Of a DNA stretch of 64,000 bases, positions 1 through 12,569 are shown piece after piece (within the stretch, counting starts at the first letter, position 1; each line of letters begins with the position of its first letter). This DNA comes from Allium sativum (lineage: Eukaryota; Streptophyta; Magnoliopsida; Asparagales; Amaryllidaceae). A program made the position numbers and the translations under genes. The notes under the pieces were generated by a model. That model was not told where the DNA came from. It searched no databases and saw nothing but the letters and a program-made list of their open reading frames with translations. Location of the stretch: positions 66,224,501-66,288,500 of the forward strand of contig CM060910.1 in the NCBI GenBank assembly GCA_030737875.1, written 5' to 3'.

Positions 1-658
1 GTAAGGCTATTTATAAAGTTTCTGTGTGAAGCAAGTGGGATCAAACAATAGGGTGACTGGTGTGGTGCAGTGTAGTAATGTGCGGTGCAGTGTAGTAATC
101 ATTCGTTAGTAATTAGGTGTGCCTTTACCGTTATCTTTAACGTTATCTTAAACGCTATTTTTATCTTCCTAAGAGTTCATAGACATTTACTTGTCTTCCA
201 GCTTATGCCTTAGTCTAGTTATTTTGATAATAGTATTGTTAGAATTATCATACTTGCCAGACTTTATGTCTGACCCCTTCTATTTCTATCCTTTTCCCCC
301 TCCAGGTCCTCAGGTTGGGCCCAGCTCTAGTGGAGTTTGATTGAATTACTTCATCTCTCTTTGGAAAGCTTGGACCGTTGAAGTAAAGTCCAGCTTGTTA
401 TCTTTTTAATGGCTATTTATGTAATGGGATTATGTATTTTGTTTTTATGAAGATGGATATTGTACTTGGTTATGATCTATGGTTTTATGATGTAACAAAC
501 ATGTTTAATTTCCGCTGCAATAAAATGAAGTTTTAGATTTCCAAGTACTATTTATTATCTGTCTTGTTGTAATTTTTCTGTTCTATATTCACTTATAACC
601 TCCATGGAAGTTAATGCATTCCCTTTGTGAGTGACATTAATGGACGTGGGGTGTTACA
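1..658 (+). mobile_element. 3' part of a Ty3/gypsy (Tekay-like) LTR, cut by the window edge
   Basis: The last part of this block resembles the end of the gypsy LTRs at 44260-44695 and 49380-49814. It shares a purine-rich 'cag-gt' tract, CCGCTGCA beside a poly(A) signal (AATAAA, 519-524), a 'gcattcccttt' block, and a terminal GGGTGTTACA ending at 658. The similarity and the TG...ACA terminus support an LTR read on the plus strand. No tRNA primer-binding site follows it, so it is a 3' LTR or a solo or truncated LTR. The 5' end lies outside the window. Confidence 0.7.
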
Positions 659-1502
659 TATTCCCTAAATCCGTAGTGATTTCAACTCCACAACGCTCGA
701 TTCGATTTTACTATGAGTTCGATTTGAATTTGGAGGGGCAGATTCGATTTATTTGTCGCGTGATATATCTTTGGGCTAAGGATAATGGTTGCTTTGTTTG
801 GAATGGAGGATGGATACCATTTTAAGGAGAATAGCGGCTTCGATTGGTATTTTACTTTTGACAGTGGCCATTTTGATTTACATATGCTCGGAAAAATGAA
901 AAGAACCAGGGAGGGATAAATCATGATTTTATAAAGATGAATACATCACCATTAAGTAATTTGTCAGTGTATAGTACATGTAATTAATTTCGATTTGGTC
1001 TTTGAATTAATCTAATTTGATTTTGTTCTTATCCATTTAAATTTTGAAATAATATATTTCAAGGTTCTGAACTCCAATCGAACCACAACAACTGACGTTT
1101 CTTGGGTTTAACCACTATTTTGGACACATTGGAATAGATTTCAAAGCTCAATTTGATCGTATTGAGAAGATATAAATTTTAAACTGACTATTTAAATTAA
1201 ATTCAATTTATTATAATATGAATTGATTTCAAGGAATTAAATTCATGGATAATAAATAAGTTATTATCGTTCTAATTCAAATAGAATTTCTATAAATCAT
1301 TTGAATCATTTCGACTCCGTTTTAATTTTCGAATTGAATAATTCAGGTTCTCATATTACGATAATTATTTATATTTGAAATAAATCATATATCGATTATT
1401 AAATTGGTAACTTAATATAAAATACCATTTATATTATCAACTCAATATTTAAAACCATATTAAATATTTAAAATAAATCGATCAAAGATCCGGGTCGTTA
1501 CA
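659..1502 (-). other. AT-rich sequence, possible minus-strand gypsy LTR start
   Basis: There is no gene here. Read on the minus strand, the block begins at 1502 with TGTAACGACCCGG. This resembles the first bases of the gypsy LTRs at 28286 (minus), 40996 (plus) and 62857 (minus), which start TGTAACA(A/C)CCCG. I infer a truncated or old LTR, but no second copy or TSD was found. Short frames at 631-825 and 682-924 overlap on opposite strands and look like chance. Confidence 0.35.
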
Positions 1503-1718
1503 TTCTGTCTTAGGATATTTATGTATTGACTTACTAAATGGAATTAGCACTTACTACACTGGTAAATCCCCATTAATTCTCCTTTTTCTATCATTTTTAT
1601 TATTATTAATTTGGTTATCTGCCACTAATGACCTTAACAGTCATATTTTCTAAGGATTAAATAACCTATTGAATGTCACTTATTACACTAACGGTCACAT
1701 TTCTTAAGGTATTAATTA

Positions 1719-2465
1719 TGTTGTATATAACGTAGTTGTATACACAATTATATGATTTTTGTTTGATGATAACAAACAAATAAATATTATTTTAAATGTG
1801 TTTGTTACTGTACTGTTCTATATATACATTACAGACAGGAATATAATATTTATATTTAAATAGAATACGACTTTATAGACACTCATATATTCATACAGTA
1901 TTTTATTTAAATATAAATATTCTATTTCAACATTCAAACAGTATAGCTATTTAATACTCCACTATTTAAATACATTCACAGAATATTTTTACTTGTAAAT
2001 TGATTGAATAAAATAGACAAGTTTGTTTGACAATAATAAAATAAAATTTTATTTCAAACAAATTTGTTTATTACAAATATCAGTACAAATTTCTTTTTCT
2101 ACACATCAGCTCTTCACTATAACACAATCACTCAGTTATACATTTCTATATATACATTCACATTGACTCATATACAGACACTCACACATTTCACAGTGTA
2201 TACTCGTCTTCTATTTTCTATCTTCACAGCATCTTCACTGTCAGTCCAGTCTTCATACCTGTCATATATAGAAACACACACAAAGTATATGGAACAGAAA
2301 TAATTTTCTAAATTCTAGCGAATATAAATTTTAATTTTAAAATTTTATTTGCCTCAGCTTTCTGGTGTGTTTTCTCACCATTTTTATGACTCGATCTGAT
2401 TTATCCGACTGTGTCTAGACAACTTGTGATATTCACAGTGATACACTGTAAATACTACAAGGCAG

Positions 2466-2502
<37 letters not shown>

Positions 2503-4940
2503 ATACAGGGACAGGAAATTTACTGGATGGCTGCATATACATACGTGTATAAATATACACATGTGCACTGACTCGCCAATCAAAATGTTGCGAGCAACTG
2601 AGAAGCAGCCACGTGGACCAACTCGACTTAGTGCACACATGAAAATAACTCAATGCAAAGTCAACACAGCTCAAACATGGTCGAGCCAGCAATAAAGAAG
2701 CAAAACAGCAAAGTGATAAGCATGTAGTCAACCACAACCAAGAACAACAAAACGTGGATGTGTTCATGATGAAACAACAACAATTCTTTATGATAGGTGA
2801 AGCATGCAAGCATATAACATGTACATGTAAGATCGGTGCAAGATGCAAGTGCTCACAGCAGGTTCATAGTTGAGAAATGATCAAAGTCAAGTGAGGTGCA
2901 GTGCATGATTCATTAGAAGCAGCAAAAACTAAAAGTGCCATAGCAACTACAAACAGTGAAACATGACATAGCAAGGTGAATATGGTCGAGCGCAACAAAA
3001 CTCAACAAGTCAGATGAAACAGCAGTGAAACAATGGAATAGCAAGTTACTGCAGCAAATAGTTCAATCATGTGTGGAGACTTCAACATAAGTCGAGATCA
3101 AATGAAGCATCCAAGTACATTCATAAATGGTCAGGATAGTAAACAAATGTGAACTCAGCAATGATTACAAAGTGTACAAGTGACATGAGGATGAAATGGT
3201 GGAAACAGCAGTGTGAAAAATGCACACACACATGTACATGGACATTTCAAGAACAACGCAAAACATGCATGGTCGAGAACAAGTACAGGGTTGAGCACAA
3301 GAAGTTCACATAGCATGATGGTATCAACATATACAAGCATACTTATACATGAAGGAATACACAAGAGTTCAAATGTTTTTGAACATGCCAAATGGAAAAC
3401 AGTTCGAAGCAATTAAGAAATTCAGTCATCACAAATGACATGGAAAAATCAGAAATCATTTTCTGTTTTGATGCAAGAAATTCATATTTGCAAATGCAAA
3501 ACAATGGAGCATGGCAGGAATATATGCATTTTTTTCCAACAAGTCTTTAATGATTTCCATAAAATCAGTGATCAATATTAATGGTAAATAATCAACCAGT
3601 TTCTTTGGAAAGAAATGATTTTGCTTGTTTCTTTTTTAAAGAGCAGAATATATTCCAGAAGCTAATAATTTTTTTTTTTTGAGAAAGGCATTAAATTTGG
3701 CAAAAACAAATTTATCTGGTTTCCAGGAATTAGCAATAAACATGGCATCATTTTTGGTAAGTGTTTGAATTACAGATTTACAGTATGGAATCAATGTGTT
3801 TGCCAACAATTCAACTCGGCACAATGAATTAAATAATTCCAGAAAATCGAGCAAGTTTCATGTATCATAGAAGGAATGGTGATTGGACATAAATCATTCT
3901 CAACATCTATGTATTTAATCAGAATTGTTCATTCAAGGTTGCGGATTTCATCCACAAATAAAGTCAAAATTTCATCTCGATTCAGTCACACAAATCACGC
4001 ATGAACAAAAGAGGAAACACGCAAGTGTATTCAAGGCATAAAATCAACTTGTTCTATCCAGAATTAAAAGCAGAAAATTTCAAAAGGGGAAATATACGCA
4101 ATCAGTCGAGCCATTCAGTGAAATCAGAGAAATTAAAGGATTTTATAATCCTATTTTAACACACTATTCATCATCGGCATAACATAACAAAAAACCACAA
4201 TCAATTAAGAAAAGATAATTAAGAATACTCACAATTTTTCCCAGTGTTTTTCGATTGCAGAAATTCCCAAATCATAGAGAAGCAAGCGACGATTTTTTGA
4301 AGATATTAGAGACTCATCTTTCACAAATAATCGATTTCAATTTAGGAAATCAGAAGAAACCCTAGCCCCAAATTTCTACAGCTGCCATTTTTGTTTTTTA
4401 CAAGAGAATGAGCAATGTGAACGAGATGAAGGGTGCACTCAAATGAAAAGCGGCCGGCCATGTTCTACAAAGGGGATAACCCTTGCTTTATTTCTTGGGT
4501 TTTAAAACATTAGGGCTTGTTTTAATTTAAATTTGTTTTGTTTTTAAATTTCATTTGTAAATGATTCGATCGGTCTTTCTAGTGTTTGTAAAAACTAGAG
4601 ATACGTGTTACGGGTTTGTAATATGGGAAAATCTGGTCGAGGGGATATCAATCAGTCTAGGGTTTTGAGCGTAGGATTAGAATAAGAGCGAGGGGTTCGT
4701 GAGTGTACATGGTCTTGTATGCGGGATCTGTTCTTTTACCTAGTAGAAACCTTAGGAATGCAGCAGTAGGCAGAGTTTTGTCGAAGCTAGGTATATCTGT
4801 GTTTGATTTATTTTCTGCACTTTTATTTTTGCTGCATTCTGTGACCTATTTATTATTTTAATACCCTGTCAGATTTTAATTCAGGAAAAAACTGTGATAA
4901 ACCCTATTCACCCCCCTCTAGGGTTAATCTAGATCCAATA
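1719..4940 (+). repeat. 5' LTR of the Sirevirus-type element
   Basis: It begins TGTTGTATATAACG and ends CTAGATCCAATA next to the primer-binding site. It aligns along its length with 9352-12564. The main differences are single bases, small gaps and an (AT)n tract at 2471-2500 that is much shorter in the other copy. Frames inside it, such as 2384-2848 minus, are not kept intact in the sister LTR, so I do not call them genes. Confidence 0.9.
2471..2500. repeat. (AT)n microsatellite in the 5' LTR
   Basis: Thirty bases of alternating AT. At the matching place in the sister LTR (about 10098-10120) there is a short mixed CA/TA tract, so the AT run expanded after insertion or differs by slippage. 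Confidence 0.9.
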
Positions 4941-4942
4941 AG

Positions 4943-4954
4943 TGGTATCAGAGC
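4943..4954 (+). other. Primer-binding site (initiator Met-tRNA)
   Basis: TGGTATCAGAGC starts two bases after the 5' LTR. This is the usual complement of the 3' end of plant initiator methionine tRNA, which primes minus-strand DNA synthesis. Confidence 0.92.
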
Positions 4955-4978
4955 AGGAATTTCTTTAACTCTAGAGTC

Positions 4979-6205
4979 ATGGGTAACCCTTGTTGTCAGT
5001 CCATAGAGAGTCATTTCAGTTCATTTCCAACTATTTTCGATGGAACAGATTTTTCAAACTGGAAATCCAAAATGGAATTTTATTTAAAATCTGTTAATAT
5101 TAAATGTTGGGATGTTGTTATCAATGGGTTTAATAGTGTAGATATTACTTTCAATGCTCGTGCTATGAAAATTGTATTTGATTATCTTAGTACTGAACAT
5201 TTTAATCTTATCTGTCATTGTTTATCTACACAGGAAATTTGGAATACTCTCAATACAACGTATGGTCAAATTGACAACAGCTGCTCAAAATCCCAGAAAG
5301 TCAACTCAGCTTCAAATCTATGCTTAACAGGTCATGTAGATGAAACTTTAGATGGATCAGATGATGGAAAATCAATAAATGCTGAAACAGAAAATTTCTC
5401 ATATGAAGATCTGGTTTACATGTGTCTTGATTTAACAAAATATGTTGATAAATTCCAACTGAAAAATAAGTCTCTGAAATCCAAGAACTCTGAGTTGACA
5501 AGCAAAATTGATAATTTTGAATCACAACTTGAATATTTTAAAAACCTTTCAAATTCAGATTGCAAAAATTGTTTGAAATTGGAAACCAATCTTGTTCATC
5601 TTAATAAAAATATTCAAAGGTTTGAAAATGAAATTCTGATCTTAAAAGAAAACAAGATTGAGTTATCAATTTTGAACAACTTTCTACAAAAGGAATTTGA
5701 GGTTTTTAAGACTGATATAAATTCCAAATTTGAATTTGCTGAAAAAGAAAATTTGTTGACAAGTGATTTGATTTTGAAAGAACTTGAAAATGAAATTGAA
5801 AAGTCCAAGAAATTTGAATTAGAAAATCGAAAACATTTTGAATTTGAGATTGTTGAGTCCCAAACCAAAATTAAATTGCTTAATGATGAAAATTTGGTTT
5901 TGAAATCTGAGTTTGAAAGATGTAAGATCACTGAAAATCGTTATTCAGATTTAACTAAAGAAAATAGTGATCTTAAAATTGAAATTCAACAACTTGAGAC
6001 AATTTTGAGAAAATTTTCTGATGGAGAAAAATCTTTGAATATGTTGTTGAAAAACCAATTTTCTTCAGCAAATAAAATCTGTCTTGGTTTTGGGAAAATC
6101 AATATTTTTGGAAAACGAGACCCAAGTTGTTTTAAAAATCCTTCAAATTGTTTTGAAAAGAATAGACTTGAAAATATGACCTCTGAAAACTCCAAAGGAT
6201 TTTGA
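4979..6205 (+). CDS. gag: Sirevirus-type Gag protein, 408 aa
   Basis: This is the capsid-type protein of the element, expected to package its RNA in cytoplasmic particles. The N-terminal third has the copia gag signature: FDGTDFSNWKSKMEFYL near residues 20-36, then a tryptophan-bearing stretch typical of this family near residues 84-95. Residues about 150-355 are rich in Leu, Glu and Lys in heptad-like spacing, a long predicted coiled coil. Near residues 350-375 a segment ending in LGFGK matches the usual sequence before the nucleocapsid. No CCHC zinc knuckle follows. The ATG lies 24 bases past the primer-binding site and is the first in frame. The ORF is open throughout, which suggests fairly recent activity or selection on gag. 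It is shorter than many Sirevirus gags because the zinc-finger end is lost or frameshifted. Confidence 0.85.
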   Translation: MGNPCCQSIESHFSSFPTIFDGTDFSNWKSKMEFYLKSVNIKCWDVVINGFNSVDITFNARAMKIVFDYLSTEHFNLICHCLSTQEIWNTLNTTYGQIDNSCSKSQKVNSASNLCLTGHVDETLDGSDDGKSINAETENFSYEDLVYMCLDLTKYVDKFQLKNKSLKSKNSELTSKIDNFESQLEYFKNLSNSDCKNCLKLETNLVHLNKNIQRFENEILILKENKIELSILNNFLQKEFEVFKTDINSKFEFAEKENLLTSDLILKELENEIEKSKKFELENRKHFEFEIVESQTKIKLLNDENLVLKSEFERCKITENRYSDLTKENSDLKIEIQQLETILRKFSDGEKSLNMLLKNQFSSANKICLGFGKINIFGKRDPSCFKNPSNCFEKNRLENMTSENSKGF

Positions 6206-6246
6206 AACAAAACGAAAACTTGTTATATAGCAAACCTCTTAAATGA

Positions 6247-6429
6247 TCTTGGATCCCAAAAGGAAATAAAACAGGCTTTGTGAAATTCAAACAGACTTGG
6301 GTTCCTAAAGGTTCAAAAGTAAATTATGATGGTTTGTTACACAAACAGGTTTGGGCACCAAAAGTGGTAAACATATTTCAGAGTGGTTTTACAAATTTTG
6401 TTAGACCACTTGATTCTCTAAACTGTTAG
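6247..6429 (+). pseudogene. Frameshifted C-terminal gag remnant with W-x-P-K repeats
   Basis: A different frame from the gag ORF, starting shortly after its stop, reads three copies of a W-[IVA]-P-K motif (WIPKG, WVPKG, WAPKV) at about 20-residue intervals before a stop at 6427. Repeated WVPKG-like motifs are characteristic of the region after the Sirevirus zinc knuckle. I infer a gag tail separated from the main ORF by a deletion that also removed the CCHC knuckle. It could be read only after a frameshift or from a spliced RNA. Confidence 0.65.
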
Positions 6430-9230
6430 GTACCGAAGGTGGTTGAGGAACTGTTGTGCTGAAAAGAGAATGATTTCAAGTTGTTCTATATTTCTGTATT
6501 CTTTATCGTTCCTTGGCCAAGATTTGTTGAGTCAGAGATTCTGGTTTACATCGATTTCAGGTATGGTCTCTAGACTCACTCTTTGTATATTCTTTATTTG
6601 TACTCTTTTATTTGTTTTTCCTCCTTCTACCTCTTATGTCTATTTTTTTTTTTTAATTTGTCACTGTCATATCTTTGTAATTTTTTGGACTTCATTAACT
6701 TCAAATTGCAAAATTCATATTTTTTTTTGGAAATTCACTTCATTTAAATAGAACTCTGATGTTGTAATCTCTTCCAGAACTTGAATTTAAATTTGTAAAT
6801 ATCTGCAATTGTTTCGAAGTTTATTTTCTGTCTTCTGAATTCATAACAGTGTTGATGTATTCTTGTCATATCTTGAACACTATTGATTTGAATTCTAAAT
6901 TTTTTTGAAGATCTGAAAATTTGATGGAATTTCACACATTTCTGCTGTTTTGAGTTTCTTTTAATCCATTTTAGAAAAGCTTGAAATAATATACTCATTA
7001 CAGCACTCTGTTAGTTATCAGTTGTGATAATTTCAAAAAAAATTAGATTGGCTTGTATATTTTGAATTATCTTGAATCACAGTGATGCATATGAAAATTC
7101 ATCTTATATTCGTGATCATTTTTTTATGGTTGAAATTAGTTTTGTTTGAAATCATCTGAAATTCTAGATATTTTGAATATCACACACCACTCAAATTTGA
7201 AATTATCAATCTTGTGTGAATAATTCATTATATCTCAGACTTGACATTGATTCAAGTGATTTTAAATAAATTATTTTTAATTTCTTTTTGGATAATGAAT
7301 ACCTCTCAAACTGGATGTAAATGATCTGAATTCTCTTATGCTTGTCAGAGAAAATTGTGATTTTTTTTTTGGAAATACAGGTTTTTAAACTCACTGCTAT
7401 TTCATGGTTATTTGATTTGAATATTTGTTTGTTTAAAATCATTTGAAATTATTGATTTATTGGATCACACACATATCTTGAATATGGAATTTACTTTCTG
7501 GTGTGATTGATTCATTGAATCTTAAGGGTTTCGTATTTCTCAAATGACTTCAAATAAACGGTATATTTTAATCATTAGATCATGAATCATATTTTGTGAC
7601 CATCATAAACATTGTCTGATAAGTCTGCTATGATATTGATTTTTTCTATGCTGCTCTGATACTGTTTTTTGAAAATGCCCTTTGATTACTACTTGTCTTG
7701 GTATATACTGTTTGCTAATTTGACAAATGTGCCAAATTTATTTGTCTTATCTGCTTATGATCCGAGTTTGGATATCATTGTCTATAATACATGTGTTAGC
7801 CACCCAGTGTCATGTTAAAATCCTTATTAATAGTGACACCAAGTGGTATCATAAGTGCCTTATATTTGTCTCACTCATCTATACTTAGATTCTAATCTTC
7901 ACCTTGTATAGATCTACACACTCTTTTTGCCTTGTACAAATTTATCCCTCTTGGCATGTATAGATCTTCATATTCCTCTTATAATTGATTTTCAATTTTA
8001 AAATTATTTGTTGATTATTCATTCAGAAATTGAAATCAATATCCAAATTGAACTGTATTTATAATTCATCAAAATTATTATCATATTTTGAAATTGTGAT
8101 GAATCATGACTGCAGTATATTTCACAACAAGAGGAGATTTTATTTATATTTTCATGATGGTTGAACATTTATTATAATATCTTTGAATTGGCGATTATTT
8201 CACGACCATCTTCTTTATCTACCATTATTCTGTCACTCATCATGTTTTTTATATTAATGTGGAGAGTTTAATATTTTTTTTTAAAAAAAATCTTCTCGAA
8301 TAAACAGTGGAAATATTTATGATAGAAATTGGACTATGTTATTATTCAGAATTAGTGATAATTGAAAATTTTCAATGATCCCGGTACAATCAAGCATATT
8401 TCATAATATAATTAATTTAGAAATTTATTTCACAAACCATTTCTGTATCTATCACATTTCTATCATCCATATTGGGTTTATATACTGAGGAGTTTTTCAT
8501 TTTTGAAACGGAAATAATAATATAATAAGTGCTTCTCTAACCTCATTTAAAAATTCAAGCTCTGGTTATGCATGGTTATGAGAATACTTAATTTTAAGTT
8601 TCAACTGACTTCATTTAAAAATCCAAGCTCTAGTTATGCATGGTCAGTGTGCTCTTAAATAAAAACAAAAGAAAATAATGTGCTATAAATTGAAATAAAT
8701 CTGAATTTCTCCTCGGTATGTGAAAACTAGCCTATCACTCCATTTTCTAACTTGTGAAATGTGTTAATTTTTTATGACGTACTATGATTTGCTGATTGAT
8801 AGCTACTGTGATTTGAGATTATTTGATGCGTTACTTAAGTTGAATTTATAATTATAGTCCAAATCTATCACTGTTTTTTAGCTCATTTTTATAAAATTCT
8901 TTAGAAAATTGGAAATCAAATTTTTGTAACTCTCTCCATTATATATAAATTTCATCGTAAATCCGTCATTCTCTACAATGTGAAATATGCCACTAGTTCT
9001 CAGGTTATTATGATTTTTGTTTGACTGATTGAAATCTATGATGACCGTTCTTCTTTTTAAGCTAATATTATATTTTTAGTCATTTTTCATCTATATTTTA
9101 AATTCTAAAACCTTTTGATGATAACAAAAGAGGGAGAATGGGTTGAGATTTTGATTTATGAGTGAATATTTTATATATATTATTAATTTTGAAAATTTAC
9201 TATTATTTATTTCACTCATGCACAGTTATA
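6430..9230 (+). other. AT-rich non-coding interior of the Sirevirus-type element
   Basis: About 2.8 kb where pol would normally be. Only short frames with no recognisable motif occur on either strand, and I saw no protease, integrase or reverse transcriptase motif. The block is T-rich, with loose repeats of phrases such as 'ttgaaat' and 'catttaaaaatccaagctctggttat'. Whether it is decayed pol or replacement sequence cannot be told by eye. Confidence 0.6.
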
Positions 9231-9351
9231 GGGGGAGTTTTCTATTGTAGGGGGAGCTAACAAATAGGGGGAGTTCAATACTCACTGTCAAACAACACAT
9301 TTACTGTTTTCAAAATGTTTTATTTGTTTGTCATCATCAAAAGGGGGAGAT
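9231..9351 (+). other. Cluster of four polypurine tracts
   Basis: GGGGGAG occurs at 9231-9237, 9250-9256, 9267-9273 and 9343-9349; the last abuts the 3' LTR. It is the likely primer for plus-strand DNA. Extra upstream copies are a known feature of Sireviruses. Confidence 0.85.
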
Positions 9352-12300
9352 TGTTGTATATAACGTAGTTGTATACACAATTATATGATTTTTGTTTGAT
9401 GATAACAACCAAATAAATATTATTTTAAATGTGTTTGTTACTGTATTGTTCTATATATACATCACAGACAGGAATATAATATTTATATTTAAATAGAATA
9501 CGACTGCACAGACACTCATATATTCATATAGTATTTTATTTAAATATAAATATTCTATTTCAACATTCAAACGGTATAGCTATTTAATACTCCAGTATTT
9601 AAATACATTCACAGAATATTTGTACTTGTAAATTGACTGAATAAAATAAATAAGTTTGTTTGACAATAATAAAATAATATTTTATTTCAAACAAATTTGT
9701 TAAATATCAGTACAAATTTCTTTTTCTGCACATCAGCTCTTCACTATAACACTATCACTCAGTTATACATTTCTATATATACATTCACATTGACTCATAT
9801 ACAGACACTCATACATTTCACTGTCTATACTCGTCTTCTATTTTCTATCTTCACGGCATCTTCACTGTCAGTCCAGTCTTCATACCTGTCAAATATAGAA
9901 ACACACATAGAGTATATGGAACAGAAATAATTTTCTAAATTCTAGCGAATATAAATTTTAATTTTAAAATTTTATTTGCCTCAGCTTTCTAGCGTGTTTT
10001 CTCATCATTTTTCTGACTCGATCTGAATTATCCGACTGTGTCTAGACAGCTTGTGATATTCACAGTGATACACTGTAAATACCACAAGGCAGACAACACA
10101 CACACATATATATATATCTGAATATAGGGACATGAAATTTATTGGTTGGCTGCATATACACACGTGTATAAATATACACATGTGCACTGCCTCGCCAATC
10201 AAAATGTTGCGAGCAACTGAGGAGCAGCCACGTGGACCAACTCGACTCAGTGCAAACATCAAAATAACTCAATGCAAAGTCAACACAGCTCAAACATGGT
10301 CGAGCCAGCAATAAAGAAGCAAAACAACAAAGTGATAAGCATGTAGTCGACCACAACCAAGAACAACAAAATTTGGATGTGTTCATGATGAAACAACAAC
10401 AATTCTTTATGATAGGTGAAGCATGCAAGCATATAACATGTACATGTAAGATCAGTGCAAGGTTCAAGTGCACACAGCAGGTTCATAGTTGAGAAATGAT
10501 CAAAGTCAAGTGAGGTGCAGTGCATGATTCATTAGAAGCAGCAAGAACTAAAAGTGCCATAGCAACTACAAACAGTGAAACATGACATAGCAAGGTGAAT
10601 ATGATCGAGCGCAACAAAACTCATCAAGTCAGATGAAACAGCAGTGAAACAGTAGTGAAACAATGGAGTAGCAAGTTAATGCAACAAATAGTTCAATCAT
10701 GTGTGGAAACTTCAACATAAGTCGAGATCAAATGAAGCATCCAAGTACATTCAGAAATGGTCAGGATAGTAAACAAATGTGAACTCAGCAATGATTACAA
10801 AGTGTACAAGTGACATGAGGATGAAATGGTGGAAACTGCAGTGTGAAAAATGCACACACACATGTACATGGACATTTCAAGAACAAGGCAAAACATGCAT
10901 GGTCGAGAACAAGTACAGGGTTGAGCACGAGAAGTTCACATAGCATGATGGTATCAACATGTACATGCATAATTATACATGCAGGAATACACATGAGTTC
11001 AAATGTTTTTGAACATGCCAAATGGAAAACAATTCGAAGCAATTCAGAAATTCAGTCATCACAAATGACATGGAAAAATCAGAAATCATTTTCTGTTTTG
11101 ATGCAAGAAATTCATATTTGCAAATGCAAAACAATGGAGCATGGCAGGAATATACGCATTTTTTCCAACAAGTCTTTAATGATTTCCAGAAAATCAGTGA
11201 TCAATATTAATGGTAAATAATCAACCAGTTTCTTTGGAAAGAAATGATTTTGCTTGTTTCTTTTTTAAAGAGCAAAATATATTCCAGAAGCTAATAAATT
11301 TGTTTTGAGAAAGGCATTAAATATGGCAAAAACAAATTTATCTGGTTTCCAGGAATTAGCAATAGACATGGCATCATTTTTGGCATGTGTTTGAATTACA
11401 AATTTACAGGATGGAATCAATGTATTTGCCAACAATTCAACTCGGCACAATGAATCAAATAATTCCAGAAAATCGAGCAAGTTTCATGTATCATACAAGG
11501 AATGGTGATTGGACATAAATCATTCTCGACATCTATGTATTAATCAGAATTGTTCAATCAAGGTTGCAGATTTCATCCACAAATAAAGTCAAAAATTCAT
11601 CTTGATTCAGTCACACAAATCACGCATGAACAAAAGAGGAAACACGCAAGTGTATTCAAGGCATAAAATCAACTCGTTCTTTCCAGAATTAAAAGCAAAA
11701 AATTTCAAAAGGGGAAATATATGTAATCAATCGAGCCATTCAGTGAAATCAGAGAAATTAAAGGATTTTATAATCCTATTTTAACACCCTATTCATCATC
11801 AGCATAACATAAAAAAAAACCACAATCAATTCAGAAAAAGATAATCAAGAATACTCACAATTTCTCCCAGTGTTTTTCGATCGCAGAAATCCCCAAATCA
11901 TAAAGAAGCAAGCCACGATTTTTCGAAGATATCAGAGACTCATCTTTCACAAACAATCGATTTCGATTTGGGAAATCATAAGAAACCTTAGCCCTAAATT
12001 TCTACAGCCGCCATTTTTGTTTTTCACAAGAGAATGAGCAAAGTGAACGAGATGAAGGGTGCACTCAAATGAAAAGCGGCCGACCATGTTCTACAAAGGG
12101 GATAACCCTTGCTTTATATCTAGGGTTTTAAAACATTTAGGCTTGTTTTGATTTAAATTTGTTTTGTTTTTAAATTTCATTTATAAACAATTCGTTCAGT
12201 CTTTCTAGTTCTGTTAAAACTAGAGATACGTGTTACGGGTTTGCAATACGGGAAAATCTGGTCGACGGGTATCAATTAGTCTAGGGTTTTGAGCATAGGA

Positions 12301-12564
12301 TTAGAATATGAGCGAGGGGTTCACGAGTGTACATGGTCTTGTATGCGACATCTGTTCTTTTACCTAGTAGAAACCTTAGGAATGCAGCAGTAGGCAGAGT
12401 TTTGCCGAAGCTAGGTATATCTGTGTGTGATTTATTTTCTGCACTTTTATTTTTGCTGCATTCTGTGATCTGTTTATTATTTTAATATCTTGTCAGATCT
12501 TAATTCAGCGAAAAACTGTGATAAACCCTATTCACCCCCCTCTAGGGTTAATCTAGATCCAGTA
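9352..12564 (+). repeat. 3' LTR of the Sirevirus-type element
   Basis: Sister of 1719-4940. It begins TGTTGTATATAACG and ends CTAGATCCAGTA, followed by the TSD AATTA. Differences from the 5' copy are scattered point changes and a few small gaps, so insertion is not very old, but I cannot give a distance. Confidence 0.9.
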
Positions 12565-12569
12565 AATTA

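Larger units (their letters stand above)
1719..12564 (+). mobile_element. Non-autonomous Sirevirus-type Ty1/copia retrotransposon
   Basis: Two closely similar LTRs (1719-4940 and 9352-12564) flank 4.4 kb of internal DNA. A perfect 5-bp TSD, AATTA, lies at 1714-1718 and 12565-12569. A primer-binding site for initiator Met-tRNA follows the 5' LTR by two bases, and a polypurine tract abuts the 3' LTR. The internal region has one long ORF, a coiled-coil gag, then repeated W-x-P-K motifs and several GGGGGAG tracts. Long LTRs, coiled-coil gag and multiple polypurine tracts are known Sirevirus traits. Protease, integrase, reverse transcriptase and RNase H were not seen, so mobility would need enzymes from a relative. 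Confidence 0.9.

Noticed and set aside
2384..2848. A 154-aa minus-strand ORF, with a 137-aa partner at 10060-10473
   Set aside because: It lies in both Sirevirus LTRs but start, stop and frame differ between the sisters, it spans a microsatellite, and it has no domain.
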